The notes under the pieces: generated by a model
The model's database searches: none
Seen by the model: the letters and a program-made list of their open reading frames with translations, nothing else
Told to the model about the DNA's origin: nothing
Made by a program: the position numbers and the translations under genes
DNA from: CAZENU01 sp965222125
GTDB lineage: Bacteria > Chloroflexota > Dehalococcoidia > Lucifugimonadales > CAZENU01
DNA length: 64,000 nucleotides
Assembly: GCA_965222125.1 (NCBI GenBank)
Contig: CBDCTC010000006.1
Coordinates: 1,302,001 to 1,366,000 of the forward strand
Direction of reading: 5' to 3'
In this document: positions 42,736 to 52,170 of the stretch, piece by piece
Numbering within the stretch: the first letter of the stretch is position 1
How the letters are laid out: each line of letters begins with the position of its first letter

Positions 42736-43206
42736 CTAAGCCGGACGCCTCGGCGCCAGGAAGCGGCGGCGCAATGTCAGCACCCTCACGCCGTCCTGGT
42801 TGAAGGCGCGGCTCTCGATGTAGACGATACCGCGGTCCGGCCGGCTGCGGGACGGCCGCGCTTCCAGCACCTCGCTCTCGGCGTATATGGTGTCGCCCTG
42901 AAAGACGGGCGCGTCGTGCGTGACCCGCTCGTACTCGAGGTTGGCGACGGCCTTGCCGGACGTGTCGCCGACGCTCATGCCGACGACCAGGCTGAAGACG
43001 TAGGTGCCGACGACGAGAACGCGGCCGTGCTGGTGGTCCCGCATGTAGTGGTCGTCGATGTGCAGCGGGTTGTGGTTCATCGTCAGCAGGGAGAAGAGGT
43101 GGTTGTCGGCCTCCGTGACCGTCTTGCCGGGCCAGTGCCGGAAGACGTCACCGACCTCGAAGTCCTCGAAGTACCGGCCGAAGCTCTCTCTTCTGTCGTG
43201 GATCAT
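42736..43206 (-). CDS. MaoC-family dehydratase
   Basis: A 156-residue hot-dog-fold enzyme. The hydratase motif is seen as TEADNHLFSLLTMNHNPLHI near residue 31, with the catalytic D/H pair, then GDTSGKAVANLEYERVTHDA and VFQGDTIYAESEVLEAR. It hydrates enoyl-CoA or a related acyl-CoA; mesaconyl-CoA-type activity is possible for this subgroup. It lies between argH and a toxin-antitoxin pair and is not part of arginine synthesis. Confidence 0.88.
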   Translation of the reverse strand: MIHDRRESFGRYFEDFEVGDVFRHWPGKTVTEADNHLFSLLTMNHNPLHIDDHYMRDHQHGRVLVVGTYVFSLVVGMSVGDTSGKAVANLEYERVTHDAPVFQGDTIYAESEVLEARPSRSRPDRGIVYIESRAFNQDGVRVLTLRRRFLAPRRPA

Positions 43207-43313
43207 CGATCACCACCCAGCCAGACACTGCCCAAGCCACCGGAACGGGCGACCTCAGCCGGCCGCGGAGCTCGGCCCCCGTGGTCGCAGATTCTACACT
43301 CGACGCTGACTGA

Positions 43314-43625
43314 CTATGGGGGCGCCATCGCCCTTGTCACTTGTTCGATCTCGTCAAGAACTTCCGCGAATGTGGGGAACTGGAACCGTTCCAGTTTTTC
43401 ATAAAGAAGTTCTCTGCCAGTCAACGGATCATAGACTCTGTGGTGATAGTCGCTGTCATGCGAATGCACGTTGTGGTACCGCAAGACACTGTGTCCGCCC
43501 GCAACCCATGCGACGTAGCGATATTGTTCTCCGCGAACCTTGAGTATCCCACCGATCTTGTCCAACTCAAGCATCTTCTCAACTTCCAAGATAACGCCAC
43601 GGTGACAATAGACTTGGCCCGTCAA
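43314..43625 (-). CDS. TumE-type toxin (DUF6516-like)
   Basis: About 103 residues from a TTG at 43625. The pattern QYRYVAWVAGGHSVLRYHNV, then HSHDSDYHHRVYD fits the TumE/DUF6516 group, which are thought to be ribonuclease-like toxins. The frame is open further upstream, but that part overlaps the antitoxin gene in another frame, so I prefer the internal start. Its partner is the next gene upstream. Confidence 0.65.
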   Translation of the reverse strand: MTGQVYCHRGVILEVEKMLELDKIGGILKVRGEQYRYVAWVAGGHSVLRYHNVHSHDSDYHHRVYDPLTGRELLYEKLERFQFPTFAEVLDEIEQVTRAMAPP

Positions 43626-43681
43626 GAGAATACGATCGGGAGGGACGGCGATAAACTCGAGGCTGTCTGGCTTGGAGTGGT

Positions 43682-43951
43682 CTATGAAACTGTGCGCAGC
43701 AAGTCGTTTATCATGGATGATTCTGCAGCGGTCCCAGGAGTTCCAGTCGTGGGGGTCCGGGCCTTGAGGTATTCCAGCACATGATAGTCGAACATCCACC
43801 TTAGCTTCTCTACGGTCTCGCGTTCGGCACCGTCGGTGAGCGCCTCTGCCATCTCGACAGACGACATCTCGTAGCGCTCCTCATAATCGCGCACCTGCTT
43901 CTCCAGTGCCCGCCGCATCTGTTCATCCGGGAAGACAAACGGGGTAGCCAT
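43682..43951 (-). CDS. antitoxin partner of the TumE-like toxin
   Basis: An 89-residue, mostly helical protein starting MATPFVFPDEQMRRALEKQV and containing YEERYEMSSVEMAEALTDG, a pattern I have seen in genes beside DUF6516 toxins. It lies upstream of the toxin with a 56-bp gap. No DNA-binding motif is clear. Identity as antitoxin is inferred from position. Confidence 0.6.
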   Translation of the reverse strand: MATPFVFPDEQMRRALEKQVRDYEERYEMSSVEMAEALTDGAERETVEKLRWMFDYHVLEYLKARTPTTGTPGTAAESSMINDLLRTVS

Positions 43952-44462
43952 GCAGAACTCTCCGCGCAAGAAATCAGGCGTCTATCTTAGCCAAGCACCG
44001 GTCGGTGTCAAGTGCTAGGGGCCAGCCCGAATCCCCCTCCTCCGTCATACCGGCAAAGCCGGTATCCAGTCTCCCAAGCCGCTGAGCCGATCTTTGATAT
44101 GACGACCTTGTTTCCCCATCTAGGTGCATCGCCGTGACCTGGGAAGCAGTCCAACACGCCGCTCATCCAGATTAGGCGGGGGAATCTTAGAACAGCTTAA
44201 CGACCCATCAACACGTCCAACTCCCTATGTGGCTGTACCACAATCCACGGACTTATTCGGACCATCCTAGGTTTTCAGCCACGCATCGGAGTGTCAGCCG
44301 CACCCGGGATCGGAAGCAAGGCGTTCGTAGGTGATGAAATACCGAAGAAACCACCACCGGCGTTGAGCAGCATGACCTGGCCGCGCGGGGTGTTTCTCCA
44401 ACAGAGTCACCAACAAGGCCAGCAGTTCGTCAGCCTTCAGTCCACGTCACGTGCACAATCTC
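43952..44462. other. 511-bp gene-free stretch with one perfect hairpin
   Basis: Between the antitoxin and argG. Contains the hairpin ATACCGGC (44047-44054) / GCCGGTAT (44058-44065) of the same short-repeat type seen elsewhere. No credible gene is present. It separates argG from the downstream arg genes. Confidence 0.6.
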
Positions 44463-45725
44463 CTATCGGCCGAAGCGCCCGAACTGCCGCTCGCCGACGT
44501 TCTTGGCCGATATGCCCAGGACCTTCAGGAACCCCTCGGCGTCGGCGTGGTCGTACGTTCCCATCGCCTCCATCGACGAGTCGTCCGTGTAGAGCGAGTG
44601 CGGCATCGCCTCGGGGGTGTCCTCGGCCGTCTCAAAGTAGACGCCGCCCCGATAGAGGCGCACGGCGATGGTGCCCGTGACGAGCCTGTTGATCGGCTCC
44701 AGCGCGGCGAGCGCGGCCGTCGTCGCCAAGTCGAGCCAGTAGCCCTGGTATATCTGCTGGCTGATGACGATGGACAGCTGGTCGAAGAGCTGCCTGGCCC
44801 TGCGGTCCAGGACGAACTGGAGCAGGTACTCGTGGGTGCGCCCCAGAAGCTCCATCCCGGGCGCCTCGTAGATGCCCCTCGACTTGACGCCGACGAACCG
44901 GTTTTCGACCACGTGCGAGCCTATTCCGACGCCGTGCGCACCTGCGACGCGGTTCGCCTCTTCGAAGATGTCGAACAGGCCCATCTCACGGCCGTTCAGG
45001 GCCACGGGAACGCCCGCCTCCCAGCGCACGGCCGCGACCTCGGGCGTCGACGGCGCGTCCCACGGCCAGACGCCCATGCCCGGCTCTACGAATCCCGGCG
45101 GCTTGCCGACGTCCTCCAGGTCGCCCGCCTCGTGGGTGAGGCCCAGAAAGTTGGCGTCGGTCGAGTAGGTGGCCTCGCTCGGAGGCTTGATCGGCAGATC
45201 GTTGGCCAGGCAGTACTCCACCATCTGCCGGCGGCCCGGGAACTCCTCTACGAACTCCTGGTCCCGCCACGGCGCGTAGACGTCCAGCCCCGGCGCCAGC
45301 GTGTTGGCCGCAAGCTGAAAGCGTACCTGGTCGTTCCCCCGTCCGGTGGCGCCGTGGAAGAGAACGCCGGCGCCCTCGGACTCGATCTGGGCCAGGATGG
45401 CGCGCGCCGTGATGGGGCGGGCGATCCCGGTCGTGTTCCAGTAGCCGCCCTCGTACCGGGCCTGCGACTGCAGCACCTTCAGGCCTGCGTCGGCCAGCGC
45501 CTCGCGCCCGTCGACGAGCTCGGCCGACGACGCGCCGCACGCCTCCATGCGCTGCGCGATCGCGTCCAAGCTCTCCTCGTCCGGCTGGGCCAGGTCGACC
45601 GTGTAGCAGCGGACGTCGAAGCCCTTGGCGGTCAACCAGTGGGTTACCGTGCAGCTATCCAGGCCGCCCGAGACCGCGCCCGCCAGGACGGTGTGTCCGT
45701 TCGCCTTGAGCTCACGCCAGTTCAC
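44463..45725 (-). CDS. argG: argininosuccinate synthase
   Basis: Joins citrulline and aspartate using ATP. 420 residues. The PP-loop is S19-G-G-L-D-S24. GATGRGNDQVRFQLAANTLA near residue 125 and VENRFVGVKSRGIYEAPG near residue 272 are family blocks. The LSIVISQQIYQGYWLDLATT part near residue 316 matches the C-terminal oligomerisation arm. It begins 36 bp downstream of argD on the same strand. Confidence 0.95.
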   Translation of the reverse strand: MNWRELKANGHTVLAGAVSGGLDSCTVTHWLTAKGFDVRCYTVDLAQPDEESLDAIAQRMEACGASSAELVDGREALADAGLKVLQSQARYEGGYWNTTGIARPITARAILAQIESEGAGVLFHGATGRGNDQVRFQLAANTLAPGLDVYAPWRDQEFVEEFPGRRQMVEYCLANDLPIKPPSEATYSTDANFLGLTHEAGDLEDVGKPPGFVEPGMGVWPWDAPSTPEVAAVRWEAGVPVALNGREMGLFDIFEEANRVAGAHGVGIGSHVVENRFVGVKSRGIYEAPGMELLGRTHEYLLQFVLDRRARQLFDQLSIVISQQIYQGYWLDLATTAALAALEPINRLVTGTIAVRLYRGGVYFETAEDTPEAMPHSLYTDDSSMEAMGTYDHADAEGFLKVLGISAKNVGERQFGRFGR

Positions 45726-45761
45726 TGTCTCTCCCCGATGCGCCGTCCGCCCGGCTCAGCC

Positions 45762-46967
45762 TCAGCCGTTGGCCGCGGCGACCGCCTTGGGCAGCGCATC
45801 TCTGAGCAGCGCGAGCGCCTGGTCAATCTCGACCTTGGTCACGGTCAGCGGCGGCATGATTCGCACCGCGTTGGGCCGCGTTACGTTGAGCAGCAGGCCG
45901 GCGTCGTTGCACGCCGTCAGCACCTCCGGGGCCATCTCGGAGGAGAACTCCATCGCGTTCAGGAGACCGACGCCGCGCACGTCGGCTATGAACTCGGCCT
46001 CGGCCTGGACCGCCTTCAGGCCCGCGCGCAGGTACTCGCCCATCTCGCGCGCATGCGCCGGAATGTCGTTCTCGACGATATACCGCACGGACGCGTTGGC
46101 CGCCGCGCAGGTCAGGGCGTTTCCGCCGAACGTCGAGCCGTGCTCGCCCTTCGGCTCCAGCACCGCGGCGAAGTCCTTAGCCAGGAACGCCCCGATGGGC
46201 ACGCCGCCGCCGAGGCCCTTGGCCAGCGTTATCACGTCAGGCTCGACGTCGAAGTACTCGTAGCCGAACAGCGTGCCCAGCCTGCCGAGGCCTGTCTGCA
46301 CCTCGTCCAGGATGAGCAGCAGGCCGGTCTCGTCGCACCACTCCCTCACCTTGGCGAAGTAGTCCTTGGACGGCACGTTGACGCCGCCCTCGCCCTGCAC
46401 CGGCTCAAGCAGCACGGCCGCCGTCCTGTCCGCCGTGGCGGCCTTGATCGCGTCGATGCTGTCGTAGTCGACCGTCACGAAGCCTGTCGGCAGCGGTTGG
46501 AACGGGTCCTCGTCGTGGGGCTTGCCGGTCGCCGCGGTCATGGCCAGCGTGCGTCCGTGGAACGAGTTCCAGGCGGTTATGATCTCGTACGCCCCGTTCC
46601 GGTGCAGCTTGCCGTACTTGCGGGCGAGCTTGACCGCGCCCTCGTTGGCCTCGGCACCGCTGTTGCAGATGAACACCTTGTCGAGGCAGCTATTCTCGAC
46701 GAGCGCCTCCGCCAGCCGCAGCTGGGGGACGGTGTAGAACTGGTTGGACGTCTGCAGGAGCGTTCGCGCCTGCTCCGCGATTGCGTCCGCGACGACAGGG
46801 TTGGCGTGACCGACGTTGGTGACGGCCCAGCCGGCTGTGAAGTCGAGGTACTCCTTGCCCTGATCGTCCCAAACTCGCGTGCCCTCGCCTCGGACCAGCA
46901 CGATCGGCTGGCGCCGCACGGCGAACATGTAGTACTGGCTTTCGACCGCCTTCCAATCGGTCGCCAT
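45762..46967 (-). CDS. argD: acetylornithine aminotransferase
   Basis: PLP-dependent transaminase giving N-acetylornithine. 401 residues. SGAEANEGAVKLARKYGK near residue 100 is the PLP phosphate site; LLILDEVQTGLGRLGTLFGY near residue 215 carries the PLP-pairing aspartate; TLAKGLGGGVPIGAF carries the Schiff-base lysine near residue 246. Its ATG directly follows the TAA of the UPF0182 gene with no gap; the ribosome binding site GGAGG is inside that gene, so translation is coupled. Confidence 0.95.
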   Translation of the reverse strand: MATDWKAVESQYYMFAVRRQPIVLVRGEGTRVWDDQGKEYLDFTAGWAVTNVGHANPVVADAIAEQARTLLQTSNQFYTVPQLRLAEALVENSCLDKVFICNSGAEANEGAVKLARKYGKLHRNGAYEIITAWNSFHGRTLAMTAATGKPHDEDPFQPLPTGFVTVDYDSIDAIKAATADRTAAVLLEPVQGEGGVNVPSKDYFAKVREWCDETGLLLILDEVQTGLGRLGTLFGYEYFDVEPDVITLAKGLGGGVPIGAFLAKDFAAVLEPKGEHGSTFGGNALTCAAANASVRYIVENDIPAHAREMGEYLRAGLKAVQAEAEFIADVRGVGLLNAMEFSSEMAPEVLTACNDAGLLLNVTRPNAVRIMPPLTVTKVEIDQALALLRDALPKAVAAANG

Positions 46968-49757
46968 TTACTCGCCTCCTGCCAGATCGGCCAGCCGCTG
47001 CAGCGACTCCTCGAGGTTGGACAGCTCTTTTCTGATCGCCTCGATCGCCTCCGAGAGCCTGTCTATCTCCTCGCTCATCCGCGCGTCCGAGACCTTGGTC
47101 GTTGGCGGCCGGGTCTCCGACACGTCGTCCGGAGTCCCCGCCGGGGCCAAGTATCCCGTCAGCGCCGCTATCGCCTCTGGCACCGAGTCCTCCATCACGA
47201 CGCGGTCGCCGGTTGCGAGGATGACTTTCTTCAGCTCGGGGAAATCGAAGCCCTCGGCGCGGAGATAGATCGGCTCGGCGTACAGCAGGCCGAACTCGTC
47301 TCCCGAGGCCATCGGTATCACCAGCAGGTTGCCCCGTATGCAGTCCGAACCCTCCTGACAGCGCAGCGTGAACCACTCCGATATCGTCGGGTCATTGTCG
47401 ATCTTGGCCTCGATCTGCTGCGGGCTGTCCACCTGACGCTCTTTGGGGAAGTCGAACGCGACCAGCTCGCCGTAGTTCTCGCCGTCGTTCCGGGCCGCAA
47501 GCCAGCCCGCCAGAATCGGCGGCTCGTTCCTCGTGTAGGGGATCAGCAGGACGAACTCCTCCCGCTCCTCTCCCGGGATCTTCATGATCACGTAGTAGGG
47601 CGCGACGGGCCGCAGGTCGCCGCTCTGGCCGAACTTCTCGTCCGGTATGCTCCAGATGTCCTCCATGTTGTAGAAGTCCTGTGGGTCCAGCATGTGGTAC
47701 CTGAGGTACACGGATGCCTGGATGCCGAACAGGTCCTGCGGGTACCGGAGGTGCTCGCGCAGGTCGTGCGGCATATCGTCCAGGCTGGTGAACAGGTCCG
47801 GGAAGACCGCGCTGTACATCCGCACTATCGGATCGCCCGTGTCGACGATGTAGAAGGTGAGGTCGCCGTTGTAGGCGTCGACCACGACCTTGACGCTGTT
47901 GCGTATGTAGTTGAACCCGCTGGGACTGGGAGCCGAATAGGGGTACCGATCCGAGACGGTGTAGGCGTCCTGGACCCAGAAGAGCTGGCCGCCCGCAGCG
48001 ACTATGTACGGGTCCTTGTCCAACTGCAGGAACGGTGCGACCGTCGAGACGCGCTCCTGGATGTTCCTTCGGTACTGGATCCTGCTGTCGCCGGTGACCG
48101 CGCCGGTGATCGGGATGTTTATGTCGGTGAACTGCCAGCCGTACGCGAGACGGCGGATCATCGAGCCCAGGCGGACGCCGCCGTTGCCGTCGTACCTGTT
48201 GCTCTCGGGCTCCCCGCTACCTGCCGCCTGGTAGTCGAGCTCGGCCATCGCCGTGTTGACGATCACGTAGCTGTCGGTCTTCTCCCCGAAGTAGATCCGG
48301 GGATTCTCGATCAGGATATCCGGTTCGGCATCCTCCGAGCCCTGCACCCTGATGACCCCGTCGTTGGGGATGTCCTTGGCGAAGAACTCCGGACGGCCCT
48401 CTGGCGTGAACTCCGTTACCGGGCTCATGGCCACGCCGAAGCCGTGGGTGAACCGCAGCTTCGTATTGACCCACGTTTGGGCGTCGTCCTCCAGCTTCTC
48501 GTGTGCGACCTCACGGGCGGCCAGCATGACCTGCCGGTACTCGCCGTCCACCGTGTACCGGTCGACGTCCGCGTCCTCGAAGTCGTAGTAGAGCCGGATC
48601 TGCTGAATCTGCCGATACACGTCCAGGATCGGGCCGTGGTCCCACAGCCGAATGTTGTCCACGGTCTGCAGATTCTCCGCTATCAACTCCTCCGAAAGCG
48701 CCGGGTTGACCGGGTAGGGGCGTACGACCGCTCCGGACAGGTCGTAGCCACGACGCGTAAAGTCGATGTTTCTGGCGATGTACTCGCGCTCCTTGACAAA
48801 CTCGTTCGGGTTCACCGTGAACCGCTGCATCGTCCTCGGCCAGAGAAGCTGCAGCACGATCAGCATCACGATCCAGAGCGCCAGTCCCCCGGCCGCCAAC
48901 CGGACGCCGCGCATGTAGGCGTTCACCAGCATCAGCACGGCGACGGCCACTGCAACTACGGACAGTATGAGCAGCGCGGGGCTGCGGGCGTTGATGTCGG
49001 TGTAGGCAGCGCCGAATACCGCGCCCTGGTCCGACAGCACCAGATCCCAGCGGTCGAGCCAGTGGCCGGCTGCCAGGGTCAAGAATATGGCCGCAACTAT
49101 GACCGACACGTGCATCTTGAGGCTGGGGGTGAATTCGAAGCCGACGCCCCGGAAGCTGAACCGCACAAAGTACAGGGCGCCCGTCGCTATCAATATCACT
49201 ATCGCGGCGTTGAACAGCCAGCCGCGGACGAACTCGTAAAGCGGGAGGCTGAAGACGTAGAACGACACGTCCCGGTTGAAGACGGGATCGGTATCGCCGA
49301 AGGACACCGCGTTCCAGAACCTGAGGAACAGCTCCCACTCGGCCGCCGCGAAGACGCCGAACACCACGCTGAGGCCGGTCCCGCCGGCTATCGTGCCCCA
49401 GAGGATCAGGCGCCGCAGGAAGTTAGCCGTCGCCTGCGGCAGCGGAGACTCCTCCGCGCCCGCCGACAGCCGGTAGGCGAAGTAGAGGCTGACTCCGGCG
49501 AGGACGCCGAAGACGCCGCCCCACACCAGGAACAGCACGACCCTGGTCAGCAGAATCTTTACGTAGACCCCTCGGAACCCGAGCTCGCCGAACCACAGCC
49601 AGTCGGTATAAGCCCCTCGCAGGAAGTTGAGCAGGACGAAGAGCAGAACGGCGGCGGCGCCGACCAGCAGCCACTTCCACTTGTCGCGTATCTGCGCCGG
49701 GACAGAGCCGGCCAGATCGACAGATAAGCCCGATTCCTCTTGGAAGTACGAAGACAT
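46968..49757 (-). CDS. UPF0182 family large membrane protein
   Basis: A 929-residue protein of the UPF0182 family. About seven hydrophobic segments lie in the first 320 residues (for example LLVGAAAVLLFVLLNFLRGA near residue 31 and GLALWIVMLIVLQLL near residue 290), followed by a large soluble domain rich in aromatic and acidic residues that would lie outside the membrane. The end is a coiled-coil-like helix (MSEEIDRLSEAIEAIRKELS, then NLEESLQRL). The family's role is unknown. It is placed between argB (9 bp upstream) and argD (0 bp), fully inside the arg operon. Confidence 0.92.
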   Translation of the reverse strand: MSSYFQEESGLSVDLAGSVPAQIRDKWKWLLVGAAAVLLFVLLNFLRGAYTDWLWFGELGFRGVYVKILLTRVVLFLVWGGVFGVLAGVSLYFAYRLSAGAEESPLPQATANFLRRLILWGTIAGGTGLSVVFGVFAAAEWELFLRFWNAVSFGDTDPVFNRDVSFYVFSLPLYEFVRGWLFNAAIVILIATGALYFVRFSFRGVGFEFTPSLKMHVSVIVAAIFLTLAAGHWLDRWDLVLSDQGAVFGAAYTDINARSPALLILSVVAVAVAVLMLVNAYMRGVRLAAGGLALWIVMLIVLQLLWPRTMQRFTVNPNEFVKEREYIARNIDFTRRGYDLSGAVVRPYPVNPALSEELIAENLQTVDNIRLWDHGPILDVYRQIQQIRLYYDFEDADVDRYTVDGEYRQVMLAAREVAHEKLEDDAQTWVNTKLRFTHGFGVAMSPVTEFTPEGRPEFFAKDIPNDGVIRVQGSEDAEPDILIENPRIYFGEKTDSYVIVNTAMAELDYQAAGSGEPESNRYDGNGGVRLGSMIRRLAYGWQFTDINIPITGAVTGDSRIQYRRNIQERVSTVAPFLQLDKDPYIVAAGGQLFWVQDAYTVSDRYPYSAPSPSGFNYIRNSVKVVVDAYNGDLTFYIVDTGDPIVRMYSAVFPDLFTSLDDMPHDLREHLRYPQDLFGIQASVYLRYHMLDPQDFYNMEDIWSIPDEKFGQSGDLRPVAPYYVIMKIPGEEREEFVLLIPYTRNEPPILAGWLAARNDGENYGELVAFDFPKERQVDSPQQIEAKIDNDPTISEWFTLRCQEGSDCIRGNLLVIPMASGDEFGLLYAEPIYLRAEGFDFPELKKVILATGDRVVMEDSVPEAIAALTGYLAPAGTPDDVSETRPPTTKVSDARMSEEIDRLSEAIEAIRKELSNLEESLQRLADLAGGE

Positions 49758-49765
49758 CTGTTCCC

Positions 49766-50632
49766 CTATCCGACCCGAGTGCCCAGGTCGGCCCCGTTCA
49801 GGACATCCCGGAGGGCGTGAGGCTCGCGGCCGTCGACTATGTGCGTAGAACCCACCTCATCGAGTGCCCTGAGGCAAGCCCCGATCTTGGGCACCATGCC
49901 GCCCGCGACGACCCCGGAGCTCATCAGACCGGCCGCCTGCCGCGGGGTTATCCTCGGCATGACCCGGCGTGACGAGTCCATCACGCCAGCGACGTCCGTC
50001 AGGAACACCAAGCGCTCCGCGCCGAGGGCCAGCGCAATCTCTCCGGCGGCGGTGTCCGCGTTCACGTTAAGCAACGAACCCCCGCGTGAGCCAGCCTCTG
50101 GGCTCCTCACTGCCACGGGGGCGATGACCGGCATGAAACCGGCTTCCATCAAGGCGCGTACGGGCTTCGGACAAACTTCCACCACGCTGCCGACAAGCCC
50201 CAACTCCGGCTCCATGACCTTTGCGCGCAGCATACCACCATCGACTCCCGACAGTCCAACCGCCCGCCCATTCAGCGCCAGAATCGACGCCACGATGGCC
50301 TTGTTGACCAAGCCGGACAGCACGGCGACCACGATATCCAGGCTGGGCTCATCCGTCACCCGCAGACCGCGGACGAACCTCGGGCGGACGCCCTGCCGCT
50401 CCATCCACTCGCTGATCGTCTTGCCGCCCCCGTGCACCACGATAGGTTGCACGCCCCGGCTCTGCACGGCGACCAGGTCCTCCAGCGTCGTGTCGTGGCT
50501 GCCGAGAGTGCTGCCGCCAATCTTTACTACGATCGTCCCAACGGCATCGGGGTCCTTCTCCGTAGCCGCGCCCGCCGGCTCCTCCGCGCTTTGGCCCCGC
50601 GTGCGGCGGTCTTCTGCTTCCATCATGGTCAT
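49766..50632 (-). CDS. argB: acetylglutamate kinase
   Basis: Phosphorylates N-acetylglutamate. 288 residues. IVVKIGGSTLGSHD near residue 34 and PIVVHGGGKTISEWMERQG near residue 63 form the nucleotide and substrate loops; NVNADTAAGEIALALGAERL near residue 190 and FLTDVAGVMDS are family blocks. The first 30 residues (DRRTRGQSAEEPAGAATEKD) are a non-conserved extension, and a later start is possible. 9 bp upstream of the UPF0182 gene. Confidence 0.95.
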   Translation of the reverse strand: MTMMEAEDRRTRGQSAEEPAGAATEKDPDAVGTIVVKIGGSTLGSHDTTLEDLVAVQSRGVQPIVVHGGGKTISEWMERQGVRPRFVRGLRVTDEPSLDIVVAVLSGLVNKAIVASILALNGRAVGLSGVDGGMLRAKVMEPELGLVGSVVEVCPKPVRALMEAGFMPVIAPVAVRSPEAGSRGGSLLNVNADTAAGEIALALGAERLVFLTDVAGVMDSSRRVMPRITPRQAAGLMSSGVVAGGMVPKIGACLRALDEVGSTHIVDGREPHALRDVLNGADLGTRVG

Positions 50633-50688
50633 GTACGGGGGTCACCTACGCCAGCGAGGCCGGGCCGTCGACGCTACGCGCCCGAAGG

Positions 50689-51897
50689 TCACGTGCTGTA
50701 GGCGGAGTTGAAGGTGACGTACTCTTCGGTCAGGTCGCAACCCCACGCCGTGGCGCTCGCGTCGCCGCCGTTGAGGTCCACGCTCAACCGCACCTCGTCG
50801 GCGCCCATCGCGCTGATCACCGCGTCCTTGAGGTACGGGATGGCCACGCCTTCGTGGACCATCTGGATGTCTGCGATGAACAGGTCGACCTTCGACTCCT
50901 CGACTTCGGCGCCGCTCTTGCCGATCGCCATCATGACGCGGCCCCAGTTCGGGTCCCTGCCGTGGACCATCGCCTTGACCAGCAGCGAGCTCGCGACGCT
51001 GCGCGCCGCCTTCCTCGCGTCCTCATCGCTCGCCGCGCCGTCGACGACCACTTCGATCAGCGTACGGGCGCCCTCGCCGTCCGCGGCCAACTCCTTGGCG
51101 AGAGCGACGCAGACGTAGGACAGCGCCTCTTGGAACACGTCGGCGTCGGCCGAGCCCTCTCGTATCCGCCCGCCTCCGGCCGCCCCGTTCGCCAGCACGA
51201 GCACCGTATCGTTCGTGCTGGTGTCGCCGTCCACGTCGATCATGTTGAACGACACGTCGACCGCCTCGCTCAGGGCGCTCTGAAGAAAGCCCTGCTCGAC
51301 GTCCGCGTCGGTCGAGATGAAGGCCAGCATGGTCGCCATGTCCGGGTGGATCATGCCCACGCCCTTCGCGGCGCCGCCCAACGTGATCCTCGTCCCCCCG
51401 ATATCGACCGAGACGGCGATCTCCTTGGACCTCGTGTCGGTCGTCATGATCGACCGGGCGAAGTCGGCGCCGCCGTGGTCGGTGAGCTCGACGTTGCCGA
51501 TGTTCTGCCGGATCAGGGCCATCGGCAGCTCGACGCCTATGAGCCCGGTGCTGCACACGAGCATCTCCTCGGCGTCAACGCCGGCGTGGCCGGCGGCCAG
51601 GGCCGTCATCTCCTCGGCGTCCGTCAGCCCCGGTTGTCCCACGGCGCAGTTGGCGCAGCCGCTGTTGACGACGACGCCCCGCGCGCTCCCGCGCGCCACC
51701 CGCTCCCGCGACAACACCACGGACGGCGAAAGGACCTTGTTCTTCGAGAAGGTGCCGGCCACCGACGCTGGGGCTTCCGACAGCAGGACTCCGAGGTCCA
51801 ACGCGTCTGGGGCTTTGGACTTGATCCCGGCGTATACGGCGCCCGACACAAAACCTTTCGGCGAGGTGACGCCGCCGCCCTGCACCAATTCAATCAT
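50689..51897 (-). CDS. argJ: bifunctional ornithine acetyltransferase / N-acetylglutamate synthase
   Basis: Recycles the acetyl group between N-acetylornithine and glutamate. 402 residues from the ATG at 51897; an upstream ATG at 51954 adds 19 atypical residues. GVTSPKGFVSGAVYAGIKSK is the N-terminal family block. The self-cleavage site is GGAAKGVGMIHPDMATMLAF, where the threonine becomes the nucleophile of the beta chain. GRDPNWGRVMMAIGKSGAEV and the closing VTFNSAYST are also typical. First gene of the arg cluster; a minus-strand TATACT at 51982-51977 is a weak promoter candidate. Confidence 0.93.
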   Translation of the reverse strand: MIELVQGGGVTSPKGFVSGAVYAGIKSKAPDALDLGVLLSEAPASVAGTFSKNKVLSPSVVLSRERVARGSARGVVVNSGCANCAVGQPGLTDAEEMTALAAGHAGVDAEEMLVCSTGLIGVELPMALIRQNIGNVELTDHGGADFARSIMTTDTRSKEIAVSVDIGGTRITLGGAAKGVGMIHPDMATMLAFISTDADVEQGFLQSALSEAVDVSFNMIDVDGDTSTNDTVLVLANGAAGGGRIREGSADADVFQEALSYVCVALAKELAADGEGARTLIEVVVDGAASDEDARKAARSVASSLLVKAMVHGRDPNWGRVMMAIGKSGAEVEESKVDLFIADIQMVHEGVAIPYLKDAVISAMGADEVRLSVDLNGGDASATAWGCDLTEEYVTFNSAYST

Positions 51898-52118
51898 CGC
51901 GGCCACGTGGTCATTCCTGCTGAGGAGTGCGTCCCGCTCCGCGGCTATCGGCAAAGCCCTGCGGGACAGCCGGTGAAGTATAGCATAGCCCTATTCGGCG
52001 ACCGTCATCGGACGGCTTTGCAGCAACCCAAATGCCCGCCGTCGGGCATCCCGGCGTTGCCGCGGCGATGGGTGTACCCTAACCGCCTCGACGACGCCGG
52101 AACCCCCGGCCGCTATCG

Positions 52119-52150
52119 CCAATATGTCTATATGCCAATATGTCTATATG
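52119..52150 (+). repeat. perfect 16-bp tandem duplication before an enolase-superfamily gene
   Basis: CCAATATGTCTATATG occurs twice without gap (52119-52134 and 52135-52150), ending just before the ribosome binding site AAGGAG of the gene at 52171. AT-rich in GC-rich surroundings. It could be a regulator site pair or a slippage product. Confidence 0.85.
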
Positions 52151-52170
52151 AAGGAGTAACCGCAATCGCG

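Noticed and set aside
43626..43799. Longer N-terminus of the TumE-like toxin
   Set aside because: It would overlap the antitoxin gene by over 100 bases in another frame and has no family likeness; a TTG at 43625 gives the usual length.
44451..49727. Very long plus-strand open frame of about 1758 codons
   Set aside because: It is antisense to argG, argD and the UPF0182 gene, whose protein families are certain; long antisense frames are common in GC-rich DNA.
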